Source: Streptomyces sp. JJ66 | Lineage (GTDB): Bacteria > Actinomycetota > Actinomycetes > Streptomycetales > Streptomycetaceae | Assembly: GCF_019303495.1 (NCBI RefSeq) | Contig: NZ_JAEVFI010000001.1 | Span: 396,383 to 460,382 of the forward strand | Direction: 5' to 3' | Length of the DNA stretch: 64,000 nt | Part shown: piece by piece, positions 35,451-45,155 of the stretch | Position numbering within the stretch: position 1 is the stretch's first letter | How the letters are laid out: each line of letters opens with the position of its first letter | Notes under the pieces: model-generated | What the model saw: only the letters and a program-made list of their open reading frames with translations | The model's database searches: none | What the model was told of the DNA's origin: nothing | Made by a program: the position numbers and the translations under genes

Positions 35451-36881
35451 GTGCGTGCCCGCCTGCTGCCGCTGCTCATCGTCCTGATGGCCGGTGTGCT
35501 CCTCGCGCTCGGCTTTCCGCTAGCCGCGAGCATGGCCGCCGCCCAGCAGCAGCGCCTGGTGATCGACCGCATCGACGACACCGCGCGGTTCGCCGCCCTC
35601 GCGCAGTTCGTCACCGAACGTCCGCCCCCCGAGGGTCGCGCGAACGCCGAGCGGCGGGTCGCCGAGGAGGCGCAGGACGAGCGGCTGGCCACACTCACCC
35701 AGGAACTGGCCCGCTACCACGAGCTCTACGGCATCCGCGCGGCTGTCTTCTACCGCGACGGGCGGGCGATGGCCGCCGCACCCGACGGATGGCGGATACC
35801 CCGCGCGGGCCAGGGGGCGGCAGCGTTCGCCGAGGCGCTGGCCGGGCGGCGCAGCCACGACCCGCCGCAGGTGTGGCCGTGGCAGACCAGCCGCATCGCC
35901 GTCGCCTCACCGGTCATCCGGGACGGCGACGTGGTAGCCGTCGTGCTGACCGACTCGCCCACCGGACCACTGCGTTCCCGCATCCTGCGCGCCTGGCTGC
36001 CGCTGGCGGCGGGTGAGGCAGCCGCGATGCTGCTGGCGCTGGGCGCGGCCTCCCGGCTGGCCGGGTGGGTGCTGCGGCCGGTGCGCGACCTGGACAAGGC
36101 CGCGCACGACATCAGCACCGGGCGGCTCACCTCGCGCGTCGCCGCGGCCGGCGGGCCGCCGGAACTGCGGCGGCTGGCGCACTCCTTCAACGAGATGGCC
36201 GACCACGTCGAGGACATCCTGGAGCAGCAGCGGGCATTCGTCGCCGACGCCTCGCACCAGTTGCGCAACCCGCTGTCCGCGCTGTTGCTGCGGATCGAAC
36301 TGCTGGGCCTTCAGCTGCCGGAGGGCAGCGCGGACTTCGCCTCCGTACAGAGCGAGGGCAAGCGGCTGGCCCGGGTGCTCGACGACCTGCTCGGGCTGGC
36401 GACGGCCGAGCACAGCCGCACCGACCTGCGGCTGACGGACGTGGGCGAGATCGCCGCCGAACGCGTCGCCGCCTGGCGCCCGGTGGCCGAACGCAAAGGC
36501 GTCACGCTGAACTCCGCCGGGGCCACCGCCGTCACCGCCTGGGCGGACCCGGTGGCCCTGTCCAGCGCGCTGGACGCCGTGGTGGACAACGCGGTGAAGT
36601 TCACGCCCGGGGGCGCGGCCGTCACCGTGTCCGTCGCGGCGGCGGGCGACCAGGTCACCATCGAGGTCGCCGACGGCGGGCCGGGCCTGACCCCGGACGA
36701 GCTGGAACGCATCGGTGACCGCTTCTGGCGCAGCAGCCGCCACCAGAACGTCTCCGGCTCCGGCCTGGGCCTGTCCATCGCCCGCGCCCTGCTCGCCGCA
36801 GGCGACGCCACCCTGGCCCACACACCCGGCGACCCGAACGGCCTCCGCGCGACACTCACCCTCCCCCGAACGGCACCCTGA
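35451..36881 (+). CDS. gluK: Sensor histidine kinase GluK
   Basis: This membrane kinase has 476 residues: a first span at about 6-30, an extracellular sensor of roughly 150 residues, a second span at about 182-202, HAMP to about 258, HisKA with His269 in ADASHQLRNPL, and HATPase_c with DNAVKFTPGG and GSGLGLSIARAL. It starts at GTG 17 nt after gluR, so the pair is co-transcribed. It probably senses extracellular glutamate, either directly or through a binding protein, and phosphorylates GluR. Confidence 0.9.
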   Translation: MRARLLPLLIVLMAGVLLALGFPLAASMAAAQQQRLVIDRIDDTARFAALAQFVTERPPPEGRANAERRVAEEAQDERLATLTQELARYHELYGIRAAVFYRDGRAMAAAPDGWRIPRAGQGAAAFAEALAGRRSHDPPQVWPWQTSRIAVASPVIRDGDVVAVVLTDSPTGPLRSRILRAWLPLAAGEAAAMLLALGAASRLAGWVLRPVRDLDKAAHDISTGRLTSRVAAAGGPPELRRLAHSFNEMADHVEDILEQQRAFVADASHQLRNPLSALLLRIELLGLQLPEGSADFASVQSEGKRLARVLDDLLGLATAEHSRTDLRLTDVGEIAAERVAAWRPVAERKGVTLNSAGATAVTAWADPVALSSALDAVVDNAVKFTPGGAAVTVSVAAAGDQVTIEVADGGPGLTPDELERIGDRFWRSSRHQNVSGSGLGLSIARALLAAGDATLAHTPGDPNGLRATLTLPRTAP

Positions 36882-37104
36882 TCACACCCCCGGTCTCCGA
36901 CGCCAGGACCCACGCACGTCGCCTCGCGCGGCCCTTGGCCGCCCAACGCCTGCCGCAACGTGGCCAGCGCGGGTGCCACCCCGACGGGATGCCTCCCGCC
37001 GCAGCACGCCTCGCCGCCCCAGCCAGGACACGGCTCCCGCAGTCGTCCCAGCCCGGAGCTTCAGCGTGTTGTCCCGGCACGCTGGGATCGGGACCTGCGA
37101 TCAC

Positions 37105-37746
37105 CTAAGCCTCCGGCAGGTACTCCTCCAGCAGCTCCGTATCCTCCTCGTCCTCCGCCTCCAGGGCCTGGCGGACGACGCGCAGCGCCAGACCCTCGGG
37201 ATAGCCACGGCGGGCGAGCAGGCCAGCGAGGCGGCGCACCCGCTTGTCTGGGGGCAGGCCCCGGGTGGAGCGGAGCTTGCGGTCAACCAGCGCGCGGGCT
37301 GTCTCCTCCTCCTGCGCGGAGCCGAGCTGGCCCAGCGCGTCGTCGATGACCGCCGCGTCCACGCCCCGGGTGCGCAGCTCGCGGGCCAGCGCCCGGCGGG
37401 CCAGGCCCCGGCTGTGGTGCCGGGATTCCACCCAGGCGTCGGCGAAGCTCGCGTCGTCGATCAGCCCCACCTCCTCGAAGCGGGACAGCACCTCCTCGGC
37501 TGCCTCGTCCGGGATCTCCCGCTTGCGCAGGGCTTCGGCGAGCTGGGCCCGGGTGCGGGGCGTGCCCGTCAGCAGCCGCAGGCAGACAGCGCGCGCCCGC
37601 TCCACCGGGTCCTGCGGCGGGTCCTTTGAGCCCTGGGGCGTGGGCGGTGCCGTCTCCTCGGCCCTCGACGAGGAGACGGCACCGCCGTCTTGGGGTGGCG
37701 GGCTGCTCGGGGCGCTGTGCTCCGGCCAGTCGGTACGCCGTGTCAT
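37105..37746 (-). CDS. recX: Regulatory protein RecX
   Basis: RecX binds RecA filaments and limits their activity. The conserved core (about 45-205) shows the three-helix repeats: RAVCLRLLTGTPRTRAQLAEAL, RFEEVGLIDDASFADAWVESR and ALARELRTRGVD. The 213-residue frame starts at ATG 37746, 12 nt after the recA stop, so it is co-transcribed. The first 45 residues are non-conserved, Pro/Ser-rich and encoded by a perfect 44-nt hairpin, so translation might instead begin later, but I see no better start codon. Confidence 0.92.
   Translation of the reverse strand: MTRRTDWPEHSAPSSPPPQDGGAVSSSRAEETAPPTPQGSKDPPQDPVERARAVCLRLLTGTPRTRAQLAEALRKREIPDEAAEEVLSRFEEVGLIDDASFADAWVESRHHSRGLARRALARELRTRGVDAAVIDDALGQLGSAQEEETARALVDRKLRSTRGLPPDKRVRRLAGLLARRGYPEGLALRVVRQALEAEDEEDTELLEEYLPEA
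37643..37686 (-). promoter_or_regulatory. Perfect 18-bp hairpin at the start of recX
   Basis: Arms at 37643-37660 and 37669-37686 pair perfectly around an 8-nt loop. It lies about 60 nt into recX and about 75 nt beyond the recA stop, a position suited to attenuating read-through from the strong recA promoter into recX. Confidence 0.75.
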
Positions 37747-37758
37747 ACCGTGCCCGGG

Positions 37759-39984
37759 TCAGCTCTTGGCCGGGCTGGCGGACTTGGCGGCCCTCCCCTT
37801 GGCAGCCGTCGCCGGTGCGGACTTGGCGGCGGGCTCAGCGGCCGGTGCCGTGCCTGTGGCCGCGTCCGGGCCCGGCTCGACCACGGGTTCCTGTGGCCGC
37901 ACGCCGATGCCCAGCTTGTCCTTGATCTTCTTCTCGATCTCGTTGGCCAGATCCGGGTTGTCGCGCAGGAAGTTGCGGGCGTTCTCCTTGCCCTGGCCCA
38001 GCTGGTCGCCCTCGTAGGTGTACCAGGCTCCGGACTTGCGGATGAAGCCGTTCTCCACGCCCATATCGATCAGGCCGCCCTCACGGCTGATGCCCATGCC
38101 GTAGAGAATGTCGAACTCCGCTTGCTTGAAAGGCGGAGCGACCTTGTTCTTCACGACCTTGACCCGGGTGCGGTTGCCCACCGCGTCCGTGCCGTCCTTC
38201 AGCGTCTCAATGCGGCGGATGTCCAGCCGCACCGACGAATAGAACTTCAGCGCGCGGCCACCGGTCGTGGTCTCGGGGCTGTTGTGCACCATCACGCCGT
38301 CGACGAAGTAATTGTGGGTGCCCTCCACTTCGATGTCGAACTTGCGCATGGACCGGGTCGGCGGCTTGACGTGAATGTCCAGCACACGGGAGGCGACGAG
38401 CCGCTGGGCCTCTGCCGAGAACTGTGGCTCGACGGTGAACTGGCCACGGAAGCGGGGGAGAAGCTTGTATTCCATCGAAGGGTGGATGTAGGGCGCCACC
38501 AGCTTCTGGAAAGCAGCGGACGCCTCGGTGGAGAACTGGAGCACGGCCACCTGCCGTGCTCCGGAGAGGCGCAGCTTCACATCAAGACCGTGGGTGTCAC
38601 GCAGATAGTCGACGATACGGTCACGCGAGCCCTCGCTCATCGCCTCCACGCAGATTTCGACCCGCCCGCTGCCGCCCTCGGTACGCGCCTGGAGGCCCTG
38701 GGAACGCACGGTGAAGCAGCCGTCGTCCATGTACCAGACCGCCAGCGCGAGCGGCGTCATGGCCTTGAGATGTTCCCAGGTGATGTGCTTCTTGCCGTCC
38801 CCGAAGTAGACGACCTGCCGCAGCTCCTCCAGCTCGGGGAGGGGTGTGAAGTCGGCGAAGACCGCTCCCTTGGCATTCGTGCTGCGGGTGCACCCGATGT
38901 TGCCGAGCAGTGACACCTTCCAGTCAAGGTAAGCGGCCTGCTCAGCGCCATGCCCCATCCGGAAGCGCACACCTGAGCGCTCGCGCCGGTCGGGCGACAG
39001 GCTGCCGTCCCCCATCACGGAACCGAGAATCATCTGTTCCTGCTGGGTGCTGAGCAGCTTCTTCTCGGCCAGCAGCACCCGGTCTCCGGCAAGGAGCTCA
39101 CCGGCCTCACGCCAGCCCCCTGGCGTGCGAACGAGGTGGTTCTCGGTGGCCGCGAACCGCGCCCTGCCGTTGCCCCCGGACCTGGCCACGGTGAACTGCA
39201 GGAACCGCTCGGCATCGCCGTTGTCGAACCAGTTGGTGATGCGGCGCGGCACGATCCGGTCGGCCTCGGGGTCGTAAGACAAGACCTCCACGTCCATCTT
39301 TTGACGGACGATTTTGCCGATCTTCTCTTGAGTGCCGTCCGCGAGGGTGACCTTTGTCCCGTAGGACATGCACCCGAACATGACGCCGACCTTCTCGCGG
39401 AGCTGGTTGATGAAGATCGCTGTCGTCTTCGACTGGCTCAGGGCACCGGTGATCTTGCGCAGCGCCTGGCTCATCAGGCGGGCCTGGAGACCGACGTGGG
39501 AGTCACCCATCTCGCCCTCGATCTCCGCGCGCGGCACCAGGGCCGCCACCGAGTCGACCACGATCAGGTCCAGCGCGCCGGACCTGATCAGCATGTCGGT
39601 GATCTCCAGCGCCTGCTCGCCGTTGTCCGGCTGGGAGAGGATCAGCTGATCGACGTTCACTCCGAGCTTCTTGGCGTACTCCGGGTCCAGCGCGTGTTCA
39701 GCGTCGACGAAGGCGACCGTGCCGCCGGCCTTCTGGGCGTTGGCCACCGCGTGGAGCGTGAGTGTCGTCTTGCCCGAGGACTCCGGGCCGTAGACCTCCA
39801 CCACGCGCCCGCGTGGCAGGCCGCCGACGCCGAGCGCGACGTCCAGCGCGGTCGATCCGGTGGGGATGACCTCGATGGGCTCGTTCGGCCGCTCGCCCAG
39901 GCGCATCACGGCGCCCTTGCCGAACTGCCGTTCAATCTGCGCGAGCGCGGCGTCGAGCGCCTTCTCACGGTCGGTTCCTGCCAT
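37759..39984 (-). CDS. recA: Recombinase RecA precursor with in-frame intein
   Basis: RecA drives homologous recombination and triggers LexA self-cleavage. The ATG at 39984 ([14 protein letters not shown]) gives a 741-residue precursor: N-extein 1-204, intein 205-568 and C-extein 569-741. Joining the exteins (VMFG to SPETTTGG) restores a 377-residue RecA of normal length. Walker [10 protein letters not shown] is at 66-74 and the L1/L2 DNA-binding regions are otherwise intact; the intein sits in L2. The C-terminus is rich in Ala, Lys and Pro. recX follows by 12 nt. An SOS-like operator and a TTGACA -35 element lie upstream. Confidence 0.97.
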   Translation of the reverse strand: MAGTDREKALDAALAQIERQFGKGAVMRLGERPNEPIEVIPTGSTALDVALGVGGLPRGRVVEVYGPESSGKTTLTLHAVANAQKAGGTVAFVDAEHALDPEYAKKLGVNVDQLILSQPDNGEQALEITDMLIRSGALDLIVVDSVAALVPRAEIEGEMGDSHVGLQARLMSQALRKITGALSQSKTTAIFINQLREKVGVMFGCMSYGTKVTLADGTQEKIGKIVRQKMDVEVLSYDPEADRIVPRRITNWFDNGDAERFLQFTVARSGGNGRARFAATENHLVRTPGGWREAGELLAGDRVLLAEKKLLSTQQEQMILGSVMGDGSLSPDRRERSGVRFRMGHGAEQAAYLDWKVSLLGNIGCTRSTNAKGAVFADFTPLPELEELRQVVYFGDGKKHITWEHLKAMTPLALAVWYMDDGCFTVRSQGLQARTEGGSGRVEICVEAMSEGSRDRIVDYLRDTHGLDVKLRLSGARQVAVLQFSTEASAAFQKLVAPYIHPSMEYKLLPRFRGQFTVEPQFSAEAQRLVASRVLDIHVKPPTRSMRKFDIEVEGTHNYFVDGVMVHNSPETTTGGRALKFYSSVRLDIRRIETLKDGTDAVGNRTRVKVVKNKVAPPFKQAEFDILYGMGISREGGLIDMGVENGFIRKSGAWYTYEGDQLGQGKENARNFLRDNPDLANEIEKKIKDKLGIGVRPQEPVVEPGPDAATGTAPAAEPAAKSAPATAAKGRAAKSASPAKS
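38281..39372 (-). mobile_element. RecA intein with LAGLIDADG homing endonuclease domain
   Basis: This 364-residue intein starts with Cys1 ([13 protein letters not shown]) and ends with the block G dipeptide His363-Asn364 (VDGVMVHN) before Ser+1. The splicing block B His lies in [12 protein letters not shown]. Two dodecapeptide motifs, [11 protein letters not shown] and [13 protein letters not shown], mark an apparently intact two-motif homing endonuclease. Insertion point, length and sequence resemble the Mycobacterium leprae RecA intein (L2 site), not the M. tuberculosis one, as I remember them. Codons such as TTG, TCT, ACT, CAA, AAA and CGT are more frequent here than in the exteins, consistent with later acquisition. 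Confidence 0.95.
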
Positions 39985-40091
39985 GGGTGCCACCGGTTTC
40001 TGGTTCGTTCGCTTCACGTCCGCCGACGCTAGCGGCTGCCACTGACAAGCGGCCCGGGCAGCCCCCGGCCCGTTTCCGCCGCCACCCATGG

Positions 40092-40117
40092 GAATCGATG
40101 TTCGATTTGTGTGTCAA
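40092..40117 (-). promoter_or_regulatory. recA promoter element with SOS-like operator
   Basis: On the minus strand TTGACA (complement of 40112-40117) is followed by GAACATCGATTC (complement of 40092-40103), which differs by one base from the GAACATCCATTC box I recall for other streptomycete recA promoters. It is about 110 nt upstream of the recA start. Confidence 0.65.
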
Positions 40118-40200
40118 GTTGCCGCGCCGACCCTGTGGAGAACGACAAAAAGGCTGGTCAGAGGCGTTGGGGAGGGGCGCTGGTGCTGCTCAGCGGCTGG

Positions 40201-40395
40201 TCAGCGCAGCTCTGCGGGCACGTCCACCGCCCGGCACACTCCGCGCCAGACCTCCTTCGCGCTCCACCCCGCGTCCAGCGCCTCGTGGACCGTGCGACCG
40301 CCCAGTTCGGACATCACGTGGTCGCGCGCGAAGGAGTCGGCGTACGCACCGCCGAAGTGCGCCGCCATCCGCTCCCAGAAGTCCGTCAGCCGCAT
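40201..40395 (-). CDS. DUF3046 protein
   Basis: This 64-residue protein from the ATG at 40395 (MRLTDFWERMAAHFG) matches the small actinobacterial DUF3046 family, typically encoded next to recA. Conserved blocks are SFARDHVMSELGGRTVHEALDAG and VWRGVCRAVDVP. It has no signal or membrane segment. It lies upstream of recA on the same strand and diverges from the Lhr helicase gene. Function unknown. Confidence 0.85.
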   Translation of the reverse strand: MRLTDFWERMAAHFGGAYADSFARDHVMSELGGRTVHEALDAGWSAKEVWRGVCRAVDVPAELR

Positions 40396-40471
40396 GCCTT
40401 CCAGTATCACGCAGGCGGGCGCGGCAGCCGGGCGCGGAGCCGTTGTCAGTGGTCCGGTGCACGATGGGGGC

Positions 40472-43400
40472 ATGGGTCACCCGACGGCTCACCCAGCCCT
40501 GGACGGCTTCTCCCCCGCGACGCGCGCCTGGTTCGCGGGGGCCTTCCGCACGCCCACCGCCGCCCAGGAAGGCGCGTGGCAGGCACTGCGCGAGGGCGCG
40601 GACGCGCTGGTGGTGGCGCCCACGGGTTCCGGAAAGACGCTGGCCGCGTTTCTGGCCTCGCTGGACCGGCTGACAGCCGAGCCGCCGCCCGCCGACGCGC
40701 TCAGGCGCTGCCGTGTCCTGTACGTCTCACCGCTGAAGGCACTGGCCGTGGACGTCGAGCGGAACCTGCGCAGCCCGCTGACGGGCATCCGGCACGAGGC
40801 GCTGCGTCTGGGCCTGCCCGAGCCTGACGTGCGGGTGGCGCTCCGCTCCGGTGACACCCCGGCCGCTGAGCGCCGCTCGATCTCCCGTCGCCCGCCGGAC
40901 ATCCTGATCACCACGCCCGAGTCGCTGTTCCTGATGCTGACCTCGCAGGCCCGCGAGGCGCTGAGCGGCGTGGAGACGGTGATCCTGGACGAGGTGCACG
41001 CGGTGGCGGGTACCAAGCGCGGCGCCCACCTGGCCCTGTCGCTGGAGCGGCTGGACGCGCTGCTGGAGCGTCCGGCGCGCCGGGTGGGCTTGTCCGCGAC
41101 GGTGCGCCCGGTGGAAGAAGTCGCCCGCTTCCTGTCCCCGCAGCGCCCGGTGAAGATCGTGCAGCCGCCCGCCGGGAAGGAGTTCGCGCTCTCGGTGGTC
41201 GTCCCGGTGGAGGACATGGGCGAGCTGGGCGGTTCCCCGGCGCCGGACGCGGAGGAGATGAGCGCCAAGCCGTCGATCTGGCCGTCCGTCGAGGAGCGCA
41301 TCACCGATCTGGTGCAGGCGCACCGTTCCACGATCGTGTTCGTCAACTCCCGGCGGCTGGCCGAGCGGCTGTGCAACCGGCTGAACGAGATCGCCCACGA
41401 GCGGGCGACGGGTGAGCCGCTGCCACGGGACCAGTCCCCCGCCGAGTTGATGGGCGGTTCCGGCGCGGCGGGGGGTGCGCCGCCGGTGCTGGCCCGCGCG
41501 CACCACGGCTCGGTGTCCAAGGAGCAGCGCGCGCAGGTCGAGGAGGAGTTGAAGGCGGGGCGTCTGCGGGCCGTGGTCGCCACCTCCTCACTGGAGCTGG
41601 GCATCGACATGGGTGCGGTGGACCTGGTGGTGCAGGTCGAGTCGCCGCCGTCGGTGGCCAGCGGATTGCAGCGGGTAGGGCGGGCCGGGCATCAGGTGGG
41701 GGCGGTCTCGGCGGGCGTCGTCTTCCCCAAGTACCGGGGTGACCTGGTGCAGTCGGCGGTGGTGACGGAGCGGATGCGGCAGGGGGCCATCGAGGCGCTG
41801 CGCGTTCCGGCGAACCCGCTGGACGTGCTGGCGCAGCAGCTGGTGGCGATCACCGCGATGGACAGCTGGGACGTGGACGAGCTGCTGGCGCTGGTGCGGC
41901 GGGCCGCGCCGTTCGCCGCACTGCCGGAGTCCGCGTACACCGGGGTGCTGGACATGCTGGCGGGCCGCTACCCCTCCGACGCGTTCGCCGAGCTGCGCCC
42001 GCGCGTGGTGTGGGACCGGGTGGCGCACACCGTCACCGCCCGGCCTGGTGCGCAGCGGCTCGCGGTCACCTCCGGCGGGACCATTCCCGACCGTGGCCTG
42101 TTCGGCGTCTTCCTCGCGGGGGCGGACCCCAAACGCGGCGGCGGCCGGGTGGGCGAGCTGGATGAGGAGATGGTGTACGAGTCGCGGGTGGGGGATGTCT
42201 TCACGCTCGGCACCACTTCCTGGCGCATCGAGGACATCACACGGGACCGGGTGCTGGTCTCGCCCGCCCCCGGCGTCCCGGGGCGGCTGCCGTTCTGGAA
42301 GGGGGATCAGCTGGGGCGCCCGCTGGAGCTGGGCCGGGCGCTGGGCGGGTTTCTGCGCGAGGTGGGCGCACTGGAGGAGGACGCCGCCCGGGCCCGGCTG
42401 GCCGATGCCGGTCTGGACGAGCTGGCGGTGGGCAACCTGCTGGCGTACCTGGCCGAGCAGCGGCAGGCGTGCGGCCACATCCCGGATGACCGGACGATCG
42501 TCGTGGAACGCTTCCGGGACGAGCTGGGTGACTGGCGCGTCGTCGTGCACTCTCCCTTCGGCGCCCAGGTGCACGCGCCGTGGGCGCTGGCGCTCGGCGC
42601 GCGGCTGACCGAGCGGTACGGGCTGGACGCGCAGGTGATGCACGCTGACGACGGCATCGTGCTGCGCCTGCCCGACGCCGACCTGCTGGGGCTGGACGCC
42701 CCGGAGGGCGCGCTGGAGGCGGGCAGCGCCTTCGACGACGAACAGGCGCCCGTCGGTGCGCGGGATGTGCTGTTCGAGCAGGCCGAGGTGGACCAGCTCG
42801 TCACCGATCAGGTCGGCGGTTCGGCCCTGTTCGCCGCCCGTTTCCGCGAGTGCGCGGCGCGGGCCCTGCTGCTGCCGCGCCGCGATCCGGGCCGGCGTAC
42901 GCCGCTGTGGCAGCAGCGTCGTCGCGCCTCGCAGCTGCTTCAGGTGGCGAGCGAGTTCGGTTCGTTCCCGATCGTGCTGGAGGCGGTGCGCGAATGTTTG
43001 CAGGACGTGTTCGACGTGCCCGGCCTCGCCGAGCTAATGGGCGACGTGGCGGCGCGCCGGGTGCGGCTGGTGGAGGTCACCACGCGCGAGCCCTCGCCCT
43101 TCGCGCGCTCCCTGCTGTTCGGCTACGTCGCCCAGTTCCTCTACGAGGGTGACACTCCGCTCGCTGAGCGCCGCGCCGCCGCCCTCTCGCTGGACTCGCG
43201 CCTGCTGGCGGAGCTGCTGGGCCGCGCCGAGCTGCGCGAGCTGCTGGATGCCGAGGTGCTGGCGGAGCTGGAGGCCGAGCTGCAGTGGCGCACCGGGGAG
43301 CGCCGCGTGAAGGATGTCGAGGGGGTGGCCGACGCGCTGCGGCTGCTCGGGCCGCTGACGGGCGGCGAGCTGGCCGAGCGCGGCGCCGACCCGGGGTGGG

Positions 43401-45115
43401 CGCCCCAGCTGGTGGCGTCCCGCCGGGCCATCGCCGTGCGCGTCGCCGGAGTCGAGCACTGGGCGGCGGTCGAGGACGCGGGCCGGTTGCGGGACGCGCT
43501 GGGCGCGGCGCTGCCCGTGGGCGTCCCGGAGGCGTTCACCGAGCCGGTGCCCGACCCGCTGGGTGATCTCCTCGCCCGCTTCGCCCGCACCCACGGCCCG
43601 TTCACCACGGAGCAGGCCGCGGCCCGGTTCGGGCTCGGGCAGGCCGTGGCGGACGGCGCGCTGCACCGCATGACGGCGGAGGGCCGGCTCGTCCGGGGCG
43701 AGTTCCACCCTGCGGGGGCCGGGCAGGAGTGGTGTGATCCGGTGGTGCTGCGCAGGCTGCGGCGCCGCTCGCTGGCCGCGCTGCGCGAGGAGCTGGAGCC
43801 GGTTCCGGCCACGGCGCTCGCGGCGTTCCTGCCGCGCTGGCAGCACGTGGACGGCGGCGGGCTGCGCGGGATTGACGGGCTGGCCCGCGCCGTCGAACAG
43901 CTGCAAGGGGCGGCTGTGCCCGCCTCCGCGCTGGAGCGGCTGGTGCTGCCGAGCCGGGTGGCGGGCTACACGCCCGCGCTGCTGGACGAGCTGACGACGG
44001 CCGGTGAGGTGGTGTGGGCCGGGGCTGGTGCGCTGCCGGGCAAGGACGGCTGGGTGGCGCTCTGCCCGGCTGACGTCGCGCCGCTGCTGCTGCCCGAGCC
44101 GCACCCGCTGGAGCTCGGCCCGTACCACCGCGCCGTGCTGGACGCGCTGGCGGGCGGATACGGGTTGTTCTTCCGGCAGCTCGCCGAGCGGGTCCGGGCG
44201 GGGGAGCCGGAGGCCACCGACGCACAACTCGCCGACGCCGTGTGGGAGCTGGCCTGGTCCGGCCGCCTGACCAACGACAGTCTGGCCCCGCTGCGCAGCC
44301 TGCTCGGCTCGGGGCGTACCGCTGGTTCCACCGCGCACCGGGCCCGGCGTCCGGCGCCGCGCGGCCGGTACGGTTCCCTCGCCCTGCGTACCGCCGGGGC
44401 GGGTAATCCGGGCGGGCAGGGGGCGGCGCGCGGCGGACCGCCTACGGTCGCCGGCCGCTGGTCGCTGCTGCCGCCCCGCGCAAGCGCGCCGGAGGACGCC
44501 ACCGTCCGCGCCCACGCCACCGCGCGCACCCTGCTGGACCGGCACGGCGTCGTCACTCGCGGCGCCGTCGCCGCCGAGGGGGTGCCCGGCGGCTTCGCGG
44601 CCGTCTACCGGGTGCTGTCGGCGTTCGAGGAGAGCGGGCAGGCCCGGCGCGGCTACGTGGTGGAGCACCTGGGCGCCGCCCAGTTCGCGATGGAGGGTGC
44701 GGTGGACCGGCTGCGCGCCCTGCACACCGCCCGCGAGCGGGAGCGTGCGCCACGGGCCGTGGTGCTCGCGGCGGCCGACCCGGCGAACGCCTACGGTGCC
44801 GCGCTGCCCTGGCCGGAGCCGCCTGAGGGTGCCGGGCACAAGCCGGGCCGCAAGGCGGGCGCACTGGTGGTGCTGGTGGACGGCGAGCTGGTGCTGTACC
44901 TGGAGCGCGGCGGCAAGTCGCTGCTGGGCTGGGGAGCGGGGGCGGCGCTGGAGGCGGCCACGGCGGCCCTGGCCGAGGCCGTGCGGGCCGGGATGCTGGG
45001 TTCCCTCACCGTGGAGCGGGCTAACGGCGCATCGGTGCTGACGGCGCCGCTGGGCCGGGTGCTGGAAGCCGCCGGTTTCCACGCCACCCCGCGCGGTCTG
45101 CGGCTGCGGCCGTGA
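40472..45115 (+). CDS. lhr: Lhr-type large ATP-dependent helicase
   Basis: Lhr proteins are long superfamily 2 helicases linked to DNA repair in actinobacteria. The ATG at 40472 (MGHPTAHPALDGFSP) gives 1547 residues. The helicase core is at the N-terminus: Q-motif region TPTAAQEGAW, Walker A VAPTGSGKT, DEVH box in VILDEVHAV, motif III LSATVRP, and motif VI region GLQRVGRAGHQ. The Lhr winged-helix/beta-barrel core follows, then a long C-terminal extension shared with full-length bacterial Lhr. The nei gene starts 40 nt downstream on the same strand, suggesting joint expression. Confidence 0.92.
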   Translation: MGHPTAHPALDGFSPATRAWFAGAFRTPTAAQEGAWQALREGADALVVAPTGSGKTLAAFLASLDRLTAEPPPADALRRCRVLYVSPLKALAVDVERNLRSPLTGIRHEALRLGLPEPDVRVALRSGDTPAAERRSISRRPPDILITTPESLFLMLTSQAREALSGVETVILDEVHAVAGTKRGAHLALSLERLDALLERPARRVGLSATVRPVEEVARFLSPQRPVKIVQPPAGKEFALSVVVPVEDMGELGGSPAPDAEEMSAKPSIWPSVEERITDLVQAHRSTIVFVNSRRLAERLCNRLNEIAHERATGEPLPRDQSPAELMGGSGAAGGAPPVLARAHHGSVSKEQRAQVEEELKAGRLRAVVATSSLELGIDMGAVDLVVQVESPPSVASGLQRVGRAGHQVGAVSAGVVFPKYRGDLVQSAVVTERMRQGAIEALRVPANPLDVLAQQLVAITAMDSWDVDELLALVRRAAPFAALPESAYTGVLDMLAGRYPSDAFAELRPRVVWDRVAHTVTARPGAQRLAVTSGGTIPDRGLFGVFLAGADPKRGGGRVGELDEEMVYESRVGDVFTLGTTSWRIEDITRDRVLVSPAPGVPGRLPFWKGDQLGRPLELGRALGGFLREVGALEEDAARARLADAGLDELAVGNLLAYLAEQRQACGHIPDDRTIVVERFRDELGDWRVVVHSPFGAQVHAPWALALGARLTERYGLDAQVMHADDGIVLRLPDADLLGLDAPEGALEAGSAFDDEQAPVGARDVLFEQAEVDQLVTDQVGGSALFAARFRECAARALLLPRRDPGRRTPLWQQRRRASQLLQVASEFGSFPIVLEAVRECLQDVFDVPGLAELMGDVAARRVRLVEVTTREPSPFARSLLFGYVAQFLYEGDTPLAERRAAALSLDSRLLAELLGRAELRELLDAEVLAELEAELQWRTGERRVKDVEGVADALRLLGPLTGGELAERGADPGWAPQLVASRRAIAVRVAGVEHWAAVEDAGRLRDALGAALPVGVPEAFTEPVPDPLGDLLARFARTHGPFTTEQAAARFGLGQAVADGALHRMTAEGRLVRGEFHPAGAGQEWCDPVVLRRLRRRSLAALREELEPVPATALAAFLPRWQHVDGGGLRGIDGLARAVEQLQGAAVPASALERLVLPSRVAGYTPALLDELTTAGEVVWAGAGALPGKDGWVALCPADVAPLLLPEPHPLELGPYHRAVLDALAGGYGLFFRQLAERVRAGEPEATDAQLADAVWELAWSGRLTNDSLAPLRSLLGSGRTAGSTAHRARRPAPRGRYGSLALRTAGAGNPGGQGAARGGPPTVAGRWSLLPPRASAPEDATVRAHATARTLLDRHGVVTRGAVAAEGVPGGFAAVYRVLSAFEESGQARRGYVVEHLGAAQFAMEGAVDRLRALHTARERERAPRAVVLAAADPANAYGAALPWPEPPEGAGHKPGRKAGALVVLVDGELVLYLERGGKSLLGWGAGAALEAATAALAEAVRAGMLGSLTVERANGASVLTAPLGRVLEAAGFHATPRGLRLRP

Positions 45116-45155
45116 TACCGGGCCGCACCGGGCGGGGGCCTGAGAAGCTGGTCCC

